The notes under the pieces are model-generated. The model was given only the letters and a program-made list of their open reading frames with translations, was not told where the DNA came from and made no database searches. This document shows positions 49,501-62,965 of a stretch of DNA of 64,000 nt, in pieces. The DNA comes from Gossypium raimondii. Lineage: Eukaryota; Streptophyta; Magnoliopsida; Malvales; Malvaceae. The DNA lies in contig NC_068569.1 of assembly GCF_025698545.1 (NCBI RefSeq), positions 930,001 through 994,000 of the forward strand. Reading direction: 5' to 3'. The position numbers and the translations under genes are program-made. Positions within the stretch are counted from its first letter, which is position 1. Each line of letters starts with the position of its first letter.

Positions 49501-52500
49501 CGAGACAAGAGTCTTGCAAGTGGAAGCATCTCAGCAACCTCAGCTTGAGGAACTTCAAGTCTCATCCTCCACCTTCCCATAGATGATATGACACTACCAA
49601 GGTGGCCAGTCATTGCTCTTTCAAGCAAACCACCCCTTCCCTTTTCAGAAAGATTTCTATCACGGCTGCCAGGCAACACATATTCACCTTGAAGCTCATA
49701 ACGGCTGCTAATTTGTTCTAGAACAGTTTTTTCAAGTGTGATCTGCAAAGTTCATGTCAACCAGTATCATCAGTCACATTATTTGCAGTGTCCATATATC
49801 ACAATACAAGAGACTACGCATGAAGCTTAACAATTTGCAGTAAGAGTGTTTCAATATCGAACCAAATTGAAGTAACAACTCAGCAATTGCTAAATATGAG
49901 CAACAGATTTTCCAATCGAGAGACCAGTAAGATAAATAACCAACACTTCTTTATATATTACAGTTCAGTCCAGTCGAATCAAATAAATTTTAGTTACCCA
50001 ATCTAAAAACGTACTAATAGAAATCAGAACAAGGTTGGAGCACGTGCTTTAAAGTTGAGAGGAGAAGTTTTAGACATGCAAGATGACCCGAGTAACAAGA
50101 AAAGAAATGGACATATGAAGCTACTATACTTACAACATCACCGCTCCATCTAGCAGCCACATCTAGGGCTTCACCAAGCAGACCACTGAATTTAGGCCGA
50201 AGCACAGATAAAATACCATGACCTCTTCTTTTCAGGAAATTAAGCTGTATTTCTGCCTGAAAGTGAAAAGCAAAGTGCAATCAACAACCAGATTCAGGTA
50301 AAAGAATAATTGATATATTAGCGATGGTCATTATCAAACTCCAAAAACATCCCAGCTAGCTTGACTCAGAACACATTTAACTCAATTCTAAACAAGGTCA
50401 CATGAAAACTTACCCGCTGTATTGTTCCACGAAGTGAAGCAAGCTCCAGTTCATCAAGTGGCAAGTGGCGTATCTGCAAACAACATACACAAGGGCATCA
50501 AAGTTTCAACTTCATTGGACCTTTTGCTTTCTTATAAAGAAAGCTTGATAAGACTAATGCTAACAAACTAAACCAATAAAAGATCTGAATATACCTTCAA
50601 GGTAGCAGAATGCAGCGGGCGTAAACAAATATTAGCTTTCAGTTGCCCCTTTTGAAGAGAAAAAGAGAATAATTTTCCATTTTGCAAGTTCTCCTCAGAG
50701 CCAGATTGTAGAGGCTGCACAACCTCAACTGCAAGACTTTCATCCGGCCTACCTGTGGCATCTAACTGCACAACCAGGGAGAACAAGCATTTGTTATAAA
50801 TAACCAAGCAAAAAGAATGGGAAATAGATATACTTGTATACTGTAAGAATATGCTCTGAACCTCTACCACATAAATTATATTTGACAATGAAATAATTGA
50901 CTCTGAAGGGAACATTAACTTGTATTGTATTCAGCCCAATACAAACAGGACTTCGTGGGGGAAATAAGGGCTCTCAATGATATAGCATATATTACTATTT
51001 ATTTGACACAAACTCTGTGATGCCTTCTTATCTTTTCAGAAATAGATCATACAATATGAAAGACCTAAAAGAATTACAACATGGTAGACAAGCATGGGAT
51101 AGATGTATCAAACTGATATTAGATTCAATGAAAACAGGTATTAACTACTTAGCACAAAAAGATAGCAATGCTTAGTACAAAAAGGGGGAAAAGAAAAAGG
51201 GAAGAATGAGTGAAGTAGTAAAATCACAAAAAAATTAAGTTACCTACGAGTGTTAAGAATGACTAAAGACTGCAACCAATTAGACCCACGCAGAAATTTT
51301 TCATCATTTTCAGATGACATTCAGATGACATATAAGGATGAAGAATTACATTCAGTGATACGTAAGAAGTTACTACCTAACCAACAGCAGACAGAACCAA
51401 GCTACCAAAACATCTTTAAGAGAAGGCAAGCAGGAGAACAATAACATTTATCAGATATTACTATGGTATGTAAGTTCCAGAAACATTTTCAACACTAACA
51501 ACTCTTGAACCCAACATGTTATAAGGATGAAAACGAGGCAAAAATTTCAACATTGTTTTATCCCAGTTTGAGTCTATAAGTTTTCCTGCTTCAGAACTGG
51601 AGAATAATGAGAAAAAAAGCTAGCAAACTTCTTCACCACCATCAGCTGACATTCACTGATGCATAAGAAGTCACTTCCGAATCCACGGTTGACACAAGGA
51701 AGCTACCAAAAACAACTTTAAAAAGGGAGGCAATAGACCAGTTACATATCAGATATTCCTATAATATATAAGTTTTCAGAAATATTATCAATACTGAACT
51801 CTTGAATGTAACATGCTATAAGTGCTGAAGCCTTCCTCACCATCTCAGCTATAAGGGCTACACTAGGCCATCACCTATTTAGGTCCTCCCCTTGACACTA
51901 TTAAGGAACAAAAAAATTTCGTAACTCTATACTATATTGCCCCATATTGGGCCTCTCAATATGTACACGGGAAATTTTTAGCAGTCTAACAGGACTCAAC
52001 ACAAATGCAACAAAAGCTTTAGTATCTTACTTAAGGAGAAAGTTTATAGCCAGTACCTTGATAGAGTCTCGAGATATGCTCAACTGCCCAACCAACTGAG
52101 GTGCCAGCATTAACTGATTCAGTCTGAGACCCGAGACTGACAAATCACCAACAAGACTCTGTTTGCTTCTGTTATCCATCATTTTCTCAGGCTGCCCGTC
52201 AGGGCAAAAATCTTGCTCACTGCTAATAGAAGGCTTCACAACCTTCCCGTGAAATTTTATTTTTCCAGTTGCTTTCAAATGTGTAGGCCTTGGAGTATCA
52301 AAAGTATAAGAAGAGACCAGATTGAAAAACTCAAAACCACGCATACGCAAGTCCAGCTCCACTCCTTCAACAATAAATGGCACAGAAATCTTCTCACTGA
52401 ACTTTTTTCTGTTCAGCCAGTATTCCTCAGGGTACGAAGTTTGAACTTTTGTGAACAAATCAAAAGCAACAGACGAAGAATTAACAGTAATACAGTCAGG

Positions 52501-55500
52501 TGAAATCATTATATCTCCCCGAGCATCACTTAATGACCCTTCAGCTTTTGGTGCAGTCCACTTGATATCGAACCTCCTATGTTCAAAAGGATTGTGAATA
52601 AACCAACTTAAAGCATAAGCAACATCAAAGAGGAAACAAAGAGAATATTAAGAAATAAAACTAACTGTCCTCATCAATGAACCCAAATAATGGAGGAAAG
52701 TTGTAAGCTTACGGTTTCAAAAGTGATCCAGAAAGTTTTGTCTCTCCACTTAAATCTCCTAATTTGAGTGGCATAAGATGAACATGACCTGGCATGTATC
52801 GTAGCATAATCTTATCGACAGACAAATTTCCTGAGAAATTTACATCCACTGCTGTATCATCTTCCTCACCCTGTGGGATTTAAGTATTGTACATCAGAAA
52901 CAACTTTTCAGTATACTAATGTATTTGTATTTCCACTTTCCCATCTAATTGTCTGGAACACTAAAGCTAAAATAATAAAAAGAGCTGACCCATCCAGATG
53001 AAACAAATTACAGACAACTGCATTAGAAGAGGCATAAGTAAATAGCATTCATTATAGCAAAGACCAACAATGAGGAGAATTGAAAAGGCAATCATGGAAG
53101 TCCGGACACTAAGTGCTTCAATATATAAAATTGCCAGCCAAGTCTGTGATTGGATCAAGACAAAAGGAATGAAGCAGAATGAAGATGCGTTCAACATGAC
53201 AGTTAAAGAAAGTGATTAAATAGGATTAATCCAATGACAATCAAGTGTTCTCTTAGCCTAGCTAATTGGGCAAGAAAAGAAAATTGCTAAAATACCTCTG
53301 GACAAATCCATGCATTTCCTGCCCCTCGAATCTCCCCACCATCCACAAGACTCGCTCTAATGCCATACAAGTCAGCAACCTATCAAATATGTCAGGAAAT
53401 TTAGAGAAAAAAAGCTGAGCACTGCACTGGCACAAAGAGAAGTTCATCTTAAAACACAAGATTTACAGTTTAAAACAACATACACAGTTATCAGTGTTAA
53501 AGGTAAAATTAGCAGACAGATATGATAGTGGAATACGGTCAAATGCTGCCACTGCGCCAGCCTCCTTGTTTTTCAACATTGCTTCAGACGCAGAGGATGA
53601 AGGGACATCAAAAACAGAGTAAGATATCTTTCTAGACACCATTCCACTCCCCACAAAAATAGGAGCAGTAAGTGGACCTTGACAGTTGAACACAGCCGTC
53701 ACAGAACCAGCCAACTGCAATCGGGAAAGAAAGCAGATATAGTAAATTGAGAGATAATGATAACCATATTACTAAACTCCTCAAGAAGTCAAACAGTATA
53801 GAAATGGACCTAGAGTGTAGGAGAAATTAAAGTATCCTGCACTAATTACATCTAATTAAAGAGGAAAATAGCGACGATGACAATGATCATAATCACAATA
53901 ATAAAAATTGAGAAATCACTTGATAAGAATGGAAAGTCCTGCAAAACAAGTAATCCTAAATAACTAACAATGGTAGCAGTCACAGAAAAGTAAAAACGAG
54001 GATAACAAGCATACCGGAAACAACAAAGGCTTCATTTTGAAAGTTTTCATCAGAGCATTTACTTCCACGCATGGAACCTAGAAAGAAAGTGATGGTGACA
54101 CATTTAGAAAACTGGGGAAGAATAATGCCTCAAGTTGTCGTAAACAAAAAAGGACCAAAGCAAAGTTGCCACTTTAAGCTCAAGTAGACTGCATTAGATG
54201 GTAATGACGTTATTCTTCATGATAAGTTATGACGTGAATATCATGAATCCATGGTGCATGTTACAAACGCATTCATTTAAATTTAAACAATAATCCAGGA
54301 GTTCCATAATTAGACGCAGAGTTAGAGAGTCCATACTGATGCAAAATAGATTGACATAAGCTGCTTTGACAGCATCTTTGAAGTGATTATCAAAGGTACA
54401 AGTCATCTTCAAATGTGAAACCAACTTCAAACGTTCTTTTTTAAATATATCACTAAAGTTGGTTGTTATAAGAGAAGGTAACATCGCTACCACAGAAGAT
54501 CAATTTTATATTAAACATGAGGATCATGTCAAACATCATGCATAAATCAATCAGCAATAGAAGATTGACCAACCTAAACAAAAAACTGCAACAATCCCAC
54601 AACTTAATTGACATGTGGCCATGGCAAAGCACCACTAGAACTCCCCACTAGCATGCAGGCACCATATTAACTACTGAAACAAATAGAACAAGCCTACTTC
54701 TTTGACAACAAAGAGTAAATATGATATAAATGACAAAAAGGATAGGCAACAAACAGCTTGGGCACTTGAAACAAATTCAGAAGTGAAGAGCCCAACCTAA
54801 ATAAAGGTCCTGAACACACCTCAAACTTGACTTATATGGATAATTATTACTTAAAAAACCATATGTTCAAGCACAAAGAAATAACTTGACCTGCCATCAA
54901 ACTAATGGATTATCCCCTTTCCAATTACATGACAGAGGTCCAATAGTTCAACTGCATAAAGGTTGAAATCCAGATTCATTTTAGCACATATATTGTATCA
55001 ACAGCACTTTTAGTCTGAACAAACAATATGAGTTCTTTCAGTTTAATAACACAGTTCACAGAAACCAAGTCCTCAAAACACTGAATAAAGCCAAGCCAGT
55101 ATATGCAAGGGCACACCTGACACATCAGATGGAACTCTCCTTCATCGGGATGGATGCCAAAATCTCCAGAAGCTTCTAAAGGAACACTTCCAAAACAGCC
55201 ACTTGTATTATGCAGGAATATTCGCTGACCCCTGAAACATAAACTTGCCGAAATGTCCTGTAAAAGAAAAAATATATCATCATGAAAACCAGCCACTTCT
55301 TTGCTTGATCAATTCATAGGTGCAAAATTCAAGTTCCTTTTGCAATAGAAAACCATCTTTGTTAGAAGTTTTGACCACAATCACTGCAAGAAGAACCATT
55401 CAACTAGCTGTACTTCACCCACTTCCAGTTCCAAGACAGCAGAAGAGAAACAGGAAAGATAAAGAAAACCATATCCGAATAACACCACCCAGAACAAAAA

Positions 55501-58500
55501 AAAGTCTGGAGCGTAGCAGTAAGCACCTAAAAACAACTAAAGCATTCTAGAGTACCTCCACATAACATCAGAACAGACAAAAAACACTCATACATCAGGT
55601 ACACGGGAACCGTATAAAACAGAGAAAAGTAACAAACATGCAACAAAATCCATAAAATTGACTTTCAGATACTGAACCGGCAACCCAGAAAAAAATAATG
55701 TTTTCTCTAGTGGTAATTTGAATTGGATGTCCTAGTGCCACATATCAAAAACTCATCATGCATCATATGGGCATAAAGTATATAGAGCATAGTAAATTAA
55801 AACCATGCAACAAGATACGCAAAAATGAGTTTTATATCTTGGACCTGTTGCCCAGGAACATATACAAATAATTGTTTTGCAGTATTAGCTACAACTAGAT
55901 ACCGCTAAGTTCATTGGTACTCTACAAGAATATCTGCATCGATATAGAAGCAGGTAAGTGGTATGAAGAAGATGAAACAAGGCCATACAGAAAAGCATGA
56001 TGGAGCGTCATATATTTGAAAGGCCAACCCTGTCACATCAAGCTGTCCATGAAGACTAGGAAATGTATCCCCTCCTGACATGCACAAGTGAACCTGCAAT
56101 TACAAAGTTGTCCAGGATATATATCAATCAATCATTACTTCTACATTGTAATTACAATATTCAATTCTCTTTCCATCCATGGCAGAATACAGTCCTCAAC
56201 AAAGTCGACCAGTATATAGATATCAACCAATAAGATGAGTATAAGATTGGGGAGATAACAATATGGTTCAATTCAGTTCAGGGAAAAGTGAAATATCAGT
56301 TGATGGGCAGTATACTGAGTTTCAGAAATCAAACTGCATTCTCTTGAAAATGACCAATCTGAATTAAATTCTAAAAACTAAAGATATTTAAAAATTTTAC
56401 TATTATTTTAATAAATTTACATATTTAAATATAATTAATTATATAAAAACTGTGTTTGGCTCATCCCTAGTATTAGATTCTTTTTCCTCTACAGAAAAAC
56501 AGTAAAAAAACTTGGTAGTAACTTTACCGATTATCAAGGCAGGAAACAGAAGCTCTAAGGCTTAAAACAGTATTATCAGATTATAATGCTAAACTCATAA
56601 ATATCATCCATTCTATGAGGCAAGAGTTGTCTGGTCTGGATGTAGAGTGCTGGACTCTTAGTGGTCAGGTTCAATCCCTCACGACCTCAAATATTGAAAA
56701 GACAAAAACCATTTTATAAGCTAATGTCAGTGTTATGACACTATTACAACTGCCCCATCCTTCATCTTCCATGCTATTGAAAGTATAACATAGAAGCTGT
56801 TCAGCAACTTCTATGAAGTCGGCAATGAAATTTAAGTACACAAAAGTCAATAGCAAAAGAGAGCAAAAGAAATTATAAACATCAAATTGGTATGCTAACA
56901 AAAAAAAGAAAAGCAACTTCAAACATGGTAGCACAACGCATATAAAATGAAATGGTTAACCATATTGCATTCAATAGATCACGACATTAAATGTATCTTT
57001 ATATAATACCATAAACCACACCAAAAAAAAAGGGAAAAAGAAATTGAAGTCAGAAAAGCACCTCACCCGTGGCTCTTCCTTTGAGCCATGTGATTGGAAT
57101 TTCTAAAATTCTTTCAAAGAGCTGTATGAAAAGACAAACAGGAAAAACGTATATATCAAGTTCATGCTGAACCAAATGCAGACAGAGAAGTTAATCATCA
57201 CATTATGTTTCTACCTTACCGGAACAAACAGGTTGGAAATATTTAAATTTGCATGCCATTTCTGATCTAAAATATTAACAAAAACATCGGTAGACAACCA
57301 ACCACCGTCTTCGGATGCCAAATCTGATCTCCAAGTTTTACAGTTACCGCTGAGTTGTACGTGAACGTAACCATAATGATTTTGGAACTTCACATATCCA
57401 TTGACATTCTCCATCTCTCTGCAGGCAATATAAAACATTTTAAAATATAGAAATAACAGAGAGCATCTCAAGTTTAAAAAACTCTCACTTGACACTGTAA
57501 ATGCATCAATAGACAAAAAGCTGATTGACTAAGTGTATATGGATTATTTCAAGGATTGTACTATAAGAGTGAATTTCCGACTTCAAAGTGTGTCAAATAT
57601 TCTCTATGGCTAACCAAGAGAATGAATCCAGGAAATCTGACTGAGGCCCCTTTCTTCATTGTGTTTGGGAAGCCAAAAGTGCTTTTCCACCACACCTGAC
57701 TTTTGGGGTCAAAACTGCGGTGGAAAAATGTTTTTCCACCCAAACGCAAAAGCTAGGATTTAGGTACTTTTGGCTTTTGCATTTGGAAGCAAAAATTATC
57801 AAAATACCCTTATTTATATTAACTATTTAAAAGTATATAAAAAATTAGATTAATTTATATTTGATGTATCATTATATTAAATTATTTAAATATTTCATAT
57901 ATCATTCTATTAAATTATTTAAATATCATTTACCATTCTATTAAATTATTTAAATATTATATAACTTAACTAAATTTTAACTTTCCACTATCATGTCCAA
58001 AAAGGACATTTTAACCTTCAACCACAATTTTTGGCAGCAATGGAGAACACTAAAAATTAACAAACCACACTTTCACAACACTTTTCTACCACACTTTTCA
58101 AAAGCATTTTTCAACCGCAACAGCAATGCAGAACTAGCCCTGACTCTTCCACTTTGACGACAAATTTTCTATGGCCAACCAACTATATGCTTTAAATTGA
58201 GCCACAAGAAGCCAAATTTCCAAATGTAGCTAAACTAATTAAGCGCCTGTGAAAGAGACAAAGCAAGAAAAGAGCAAAGCTCTCTAGCCTATAGATTAAT
58301 CATGTCTTTCCCCAACCACGGATGATGGGCAACACCATAAACATAAATTTAGTTGTTTGTTCTTCTTCTCTAATTTGTTCTCTTCTCAAAATCAATTATC
58401 CAGTGAAAAACATATGAGGTTCTTTTCTATACTAGCATTCCACATAGGATTAAGTGTCAAAAGGTTTATGGAATTCCTTTAATGACTGAAAAGTTGTATT

Positions 58501-60543
58501 GCTGGTCCAAGGTACATAAGTAAGAAATCATTAAAATTTATGAAAATAAAAATGGTATAGGCATGAAGCAAAAGGGTAGGAGAGGAGTTTGCACCTGGGC
58601 TCTCTGTCACCATATGCTAGCAGCATCAATGTTCCACCATTGAAATGGACAGAATCCACAGTAACTGGAAGCGTCCTCCCAATGCCCTCAGTTTGCATCA
58701 CATCTACCCCATCAACAAGCTCTGCAATAATATCTTCAATCTTTGGAGCCACAACAAATTTAAGCTTTTGAAAGGATCCATATACAAAATTAAAAACCTG
58801 TTTCCTCATGTTATCAGGAAACAATGGCAATCTAAAATTCAAGCCTAATGGCCAAAATGTCACCGAATGGTATGGTAAAGGAGTGGGGTCAGACTTAATG
58901 GAAGTAGAAGGAGATGCATGACTCCTTTCACTCTCGGATGCATTCTCATCCATATTCCTATTTACAACATTATAAAATAAATCCCCACCACCTACTTTAG
59001 AACCCATGGTTTTAGCATCTCCAGCAGTATCTCCATCATATGGAAAATTTTCGCAAACTTTTGTAAATTCACTAAGTCTTTCAACGGTCATAAGAAATGG
59101 ATCACGTAAGAAATTGAGATTTCCAAAAGTGACATTATTGTTAGTACATCGGTTTTCTGTCTTTTCACATTGTTCTCCGTACAGATTATAACTGAGAAAA
59201 CTTCCCTGAGCAGTACTAATGTCAACAGAAGTTCCAGCACCAGAATCATCCCCATTTTTCACCAAGAGGGTATTAAGAATTGATAAATCATAACTTCCAG
59301 ATGCCTCTGAATAATCACCAGAATCCTTTAGGGATAAACCCAGGAAATATGCAAGCGCTGCGGATGCACTACGTTCAAGGATACGTCTCTTGGCAGCAAC
59401 ACCAGCAGAAGAAGTATCACTCCTATTAAACTTTTTCTTAAGTTGGCTCCTTTTAGGCCCTTTTATAACTTTTGGCCACAATATAAGCCCCAAACCTGGG
59501 ATCTTTACACCAAATGATTTCTCCAATTCTGCATGATTTGTGTCATAATCAACACTGGTGTCCACACAATGATGATCCCTCCAATGCATCTTCTCATCCA
59601 TGCATGAAAATGACTTTAAGCTTGTAATTTTGGCTGAAGGCCCAATCTCTTTAACTGTGTCATCTTTTGATTGATCTGAACTCCTCTCAGAAACAATGTA
59701 TCCCATCTCTGCTGCTTTCCTAGCATCATAATCCCTCTCTCTATCCCAGCGAGCGGCAGCTTCCTCTCTGGCAATCCTCCTGCTTTTAGTACGATAATCA
59801 ATCCCTTCCTCTGTAGATAAATGTTTTTTTAGACTATCTTCAGAAATGGGTATCCCCAGCCAAGTAAAATCCTTCTTTTGAGCAATCAACACACTTGGAT
59901 GTGACAACACTGCATCTATTACAATCTTGCCTCTCCTCAAACTTGCAAAAGGCCGAACACGAATTTTCATACTGGGAACCTCACCACAAGAAAACTCTTC
60001 ACTGTGAGGCCCAATAGAGCAAGCTTCCAACGTGATACTTAATGGAGAAACTCCCCTAACCTTACCAACATCAATCTCGCGTTGAATATATTCACTAAGC
60101 ACAGAACAAACTGAAGGCAAAAGCTTAGCTTCCACAAAACTTTTAGCTTTCTTCTGTCCATACCAAACCAATAAACAAACACCAGACATAACAGCAGCCA
60201 AAACTGAGCATCTAACCAACAGTAACCCCTCTTTCCACGATGGAGACAAGGAACTCACTAGAGCCTTACTCCCAGCAAAAGGCTCCTTAAAACCGTTGGC
60301 GACAAACCCATTTCTCAACCTTATAGTTTTCCTAAACAACTCAATGTTTTTCCCACAAAAATGGGAAAACCTGATTGCTCGCGTGATCCAATCATTCTGC
60401 TTCTCGGCGGATACACGCTTACGTATTGCTCTTCTAAAGAGCTTCCCTCTATCAAAAACGATACAATCTCCATTGCTTCTTCTACCATTTAAACAACTAC
60501 CAGGTGGTGTCCCGAGAAACGGGGAATTAAGTTTGAGGCTCAT
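43502..60543 (-). CDS. TIC236: TIC236 chloroplast inner-envelope translocon linker (DUF490/TamB family), 23 exons, 2183 aa
   Basis: TIC236 is anchored in the inner envelope and spans to the outer-envelope TOC75, linking the two import machines. It is related to bacterial TamB and is also known as EMB2410 (Arabidopsis) and SSG4 (rice). Exons (minus): 60543-58595, 57418-57220, 57121-57062, 56093-55989, 55257-55117, 54077-54015, 53714-53484, 53379-53296, 52870-52713, 52576-52057, 50765-50595, 50473-50414, 50256-50134, 49742-49467, 49083-49018, 48915-48784, 48018-47194, 47077-46797, 46372-46116, 45269-45031, 44913-44722, 44165-43893, 43648-43502; sum 6552 nt. Start MSLKL (not the ATG 15 bases upstream) matches the family. 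Transit peptide about 1-50, one membrane segment at 107-128 (LLLVRCSVLAAVMSGVCLLV), then repeated beta-helical strands and a C-terminal DUF490 domain (exons 17-23). No breaks seen. Confidence 0.95.
51320..51835 (-). repeat. Diverged 300 bp tandem duplication in a TIC236 intron
   Basis: Intron 50766-52056 contains two related blocks. TTCAGTGATACGTAAGAAGT at 51353 matches TTCACTGATGCATAAGAAGT at 51653, and TCTTGAACCCAACATGTTAT at 51503 matches TCTTGAATGTAACATGCTAT at 51801. The offset is constant at about 298-300 bases. Similarity is about 75-80 percent by eye, so it is an old duplication. Confidence 0.8.
57643..58139. mobile_element. MITE inserted in TIC236 intron 1
   Basis: A block of about 497 bases flanked by CTGACT on both sides (57637-57642 and 58140-58145) with imperfect inverted ends: left GAGGCCCCTTTCTTCATTGTG, right (reverse complement) GGGCTAGTTCTGCATTGCTG. 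Inner parts also mirror: AAAAGTGCTTTTCCACCACA against AAAATGCTTTTGAAAAGTGT. No coding capacity. Superfamily not certain (hAT or Harbinger-like). Confidence 0.7.
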
Positions 60544-61009
60544 TCTCTTCCTCTTCAACTCATAAACTTATTTGCGTTGGGGACCAAGAACCTCCTTGCT
60601 CTTAGTCCCCTTCCAATTTAAAGTATCTTAAGCTTTGCAAACATTACATAATAACCCCATAATATGCAAATTAAACAAATCCACAAATTTGTTTTCTAAC
60701 TGCATATTTTACCCAGAAAAATTAAAAGGTCTTTTAGATCGAGAAAAGAAAAAAACCTGGAAAAATAATAGCATAAAAGCTTGGGAGTGCTAGGGACTTC
60801 GCTGTTCCTAATTCCTTATTTGAATCTTTTTTTTATCTTTTTAGATAAATAAATAGAAAGGGAAAGGCAATGTAAATGTGTGCTCTTCTGGGTTTGCCTC
60901 CAATTTCCGACTTTGAGGGCTCTTTTTCATATTTAGAGAGGTTGGGGGTGGGGGGGCGTTGAAGGAGAAAACGAAGGGAGAAAAAATTATTCGCGAAGAT
61001 GCGACAATG

Positions 61010-61017
61010 TATATATA
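61010..61017 (-). promoter_or_regulatory. Candidate TATA box of TIC236
   Basis: The minus strand reads CTATATATAC about 470 bases upstream of the ATG, followed by a purine/pyrimidine-rich leader. Identified by composition and position only. Confidence 0.4.
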
Positions 61018-61842
61018 GGACAAGCTATCAGTCAAACTCAATAAATCAACGAGAATCGGACGGAATAAATTTAAATAATTCTATTTTTCGATTTTCATTT
61101 ATTCGGTTAATTAATTTAATTTTGGCAATTCATTCAATTTAATTATTGATAATTCAAATAGAATAAATAGTTTCAATCTAAAATTCAAATATCAGTATCT
61201 ATAAATCAATTTTAAAATAAATATTCAAAAATAAATTAATCCAATTCAATTAATCAATTTAATCTATATAAAATAACTCCATCAAAATTTAAGATTCCAA
61301 AACGTGATCAATAGTTAAACTAGCAGGTCACTAGTTTATCGTTCAATCGGTTTGATTAAAATTTATTAAAATTTTATAGAGATAAAATATATTAAATTTT
61401 TATTCAATTGATTTTTTATCCGATTCAACCATTCTATACCGATTCCCTAATCAATTGATTTAATGGTTCAATGTTTTCTTCAAACCAATACTCGAGCTAG
61501 TTCAAACAACCTTAACCTAATCCAATTAATTATCTTAATTATAAAATTAAATTCTCAATTACTTAATTATTTTTTCTCTAAAATAATTAATTAATTTTAT
61601 TTTCCTTTATAAATAAATAAATCTAGAAAACAAAAATTTATTGTCTAACCAAATATTTTTCAATTTGGTTAATTTAGTTCTAGCAATAAATTGAGTTAAG
61701 TTATTTAAGTAATTTGGTCAATTTATTTAGTTATTGGCAAATAAAAACTGACTCAAATGTATACTCTTACTATTAACTTCAGTCGGACCTAGAACAATTT
61801 AAAGAAAAAAAAAATCTTGAAATCATAAGTGTCCTCACAGCA
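61018..61842. other. AT-rich upstream region of TIC236
   Basis: Low-complexity AATT-rich sequence between the candidate TATA box and the MITE. No gene or clear repeat seen. Confidence 0.55.
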
Positions 61843-62244
61843 TAGACCTGTCCATGGGCCGGGCCGGGCAGGGTCCGAAAAAATTTCGGCCCGGCCCGAA
61901 ATATGGGCCTGAAATTTTGCCCAGACCCGGCTCGGGAAAAATATCATGAGCGCGGCCCAGCCCATTTTTAAAATAAACATTAAAAATTATTTTAAAAATA
62001 AAAAAAATTTAAAAGTATTTTAAAATTAAAAAATAAAAATAAAAAATATATATTTATTATATTCGGGTCGGGTCGGGCCGGGCCTAGGCCAAAAAAGTTG
62101 TGCCCGAGGCCCGGCCCGTTTTTTAAACCGGCCTCTCTTTTTTGCCCAAGCCCATATTTCGGGCCTATATTTTTACCCGAACCCTCCCATATTTCGGGCG
62201 GGCCGTCGGGCCGGGCCAGGCCACCCGGCCCATGGACAGGTCTA
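61843..62244. mobile_element. Complete hAT-type MITE, 402 bp, with 8 bp target duplication
   Basis: The element begins TAGACCTGTCCATGGGCCGG and ends in the exact reverse complement. It is flanked on both sides by TCACAGCA (61835-61842 and 62245-62252). Eight-base duplications and T/CAG termini are the hAT hallmark. GC-rich sub-terminal arms (CCCGGCCC / GGGCCGGG) enclose an AT-rich core. It has no coding capacity, so transposition would need a hAT transposase in trans. It lies about 830 bases upstream of the candidate TIC236 TATA box. Confidence 0.93.
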
Positions 62245-62252
62245 TCACAGCA

Positions 62253-62965
62253 TTTCCTTTTGTTAAATATATTCTAAACCATATACTCTTCACATATTTG
62301 AAATTTAATTTATCTATTTTAATTTTTAAATATTTAATATATCTACTTTTTAGGTTTTAGAATACAAATTTAATTATTAATATGGTTAAAAATAATTTAT
62401 ACTAAAAATAATATTGTAATAAACTTAAATTTAACACGCTGATAAAATATTAGCAAAAACTTACATTTTAAATAGAATTTAAAGTGTTGAAATCATTGAA
62501 AAAATATAAGATTAAATTCCAAATGTACAAAAAGTATAGGGGCTCTATTGTACCCTCATCCGTAACAAGACACATGACAAGCCTAGAAGACGTCTGAACA
62601 GTAAGCCTACCACCAACAAGCCAGGTGGTCACATGTGAGCTCACCCTTTCGAGTGGACTATCCAAACAAGGGATGACTCAATCTCCATTAGGAACATGAA
62701 GTTGTTTGGTCACCAAACCTCATATAAGCTCAACCATTTCATCCCATCGCAGTCAAAATGGATGGCGGAATTTGCCTTGTTATAAACATTCTAGTCCCAT
62801 CGAAGACATCCTTCCCTTGAGCTCTGTAATGATGGCTAAATGGTAAATCCAATACGTTAACATCATATTAGATAAGAGTCTTTCCTATAAATATCCCTAG
62901 GAACGAGGAGGAAAGGAGGGACCCTTTAAGAATACTAAGCCTACACTCTCTCAACATTCTTCCAA
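62253..62965 (+). other. Possible older LTR remnant with a TATA-like box
   Basis: From about 62540 the sequence becomes less AT-rich and carries CCTATAAATATCCC near 62890, then AAGAATACTAAGCC and ACACTCTCTCAACATTCTT, in the style of an LTR promoter and R region. It stops abruptly at the next LTR (62966). No partner LTR or internal domain is in the window. Confidence 0.35.

Noticed and set aside
62142..62360. Small open frame at the end of the hAT MITE
   Set aside because: It reads through the GC-rich inverted terminus; MITEs of this size do not code.
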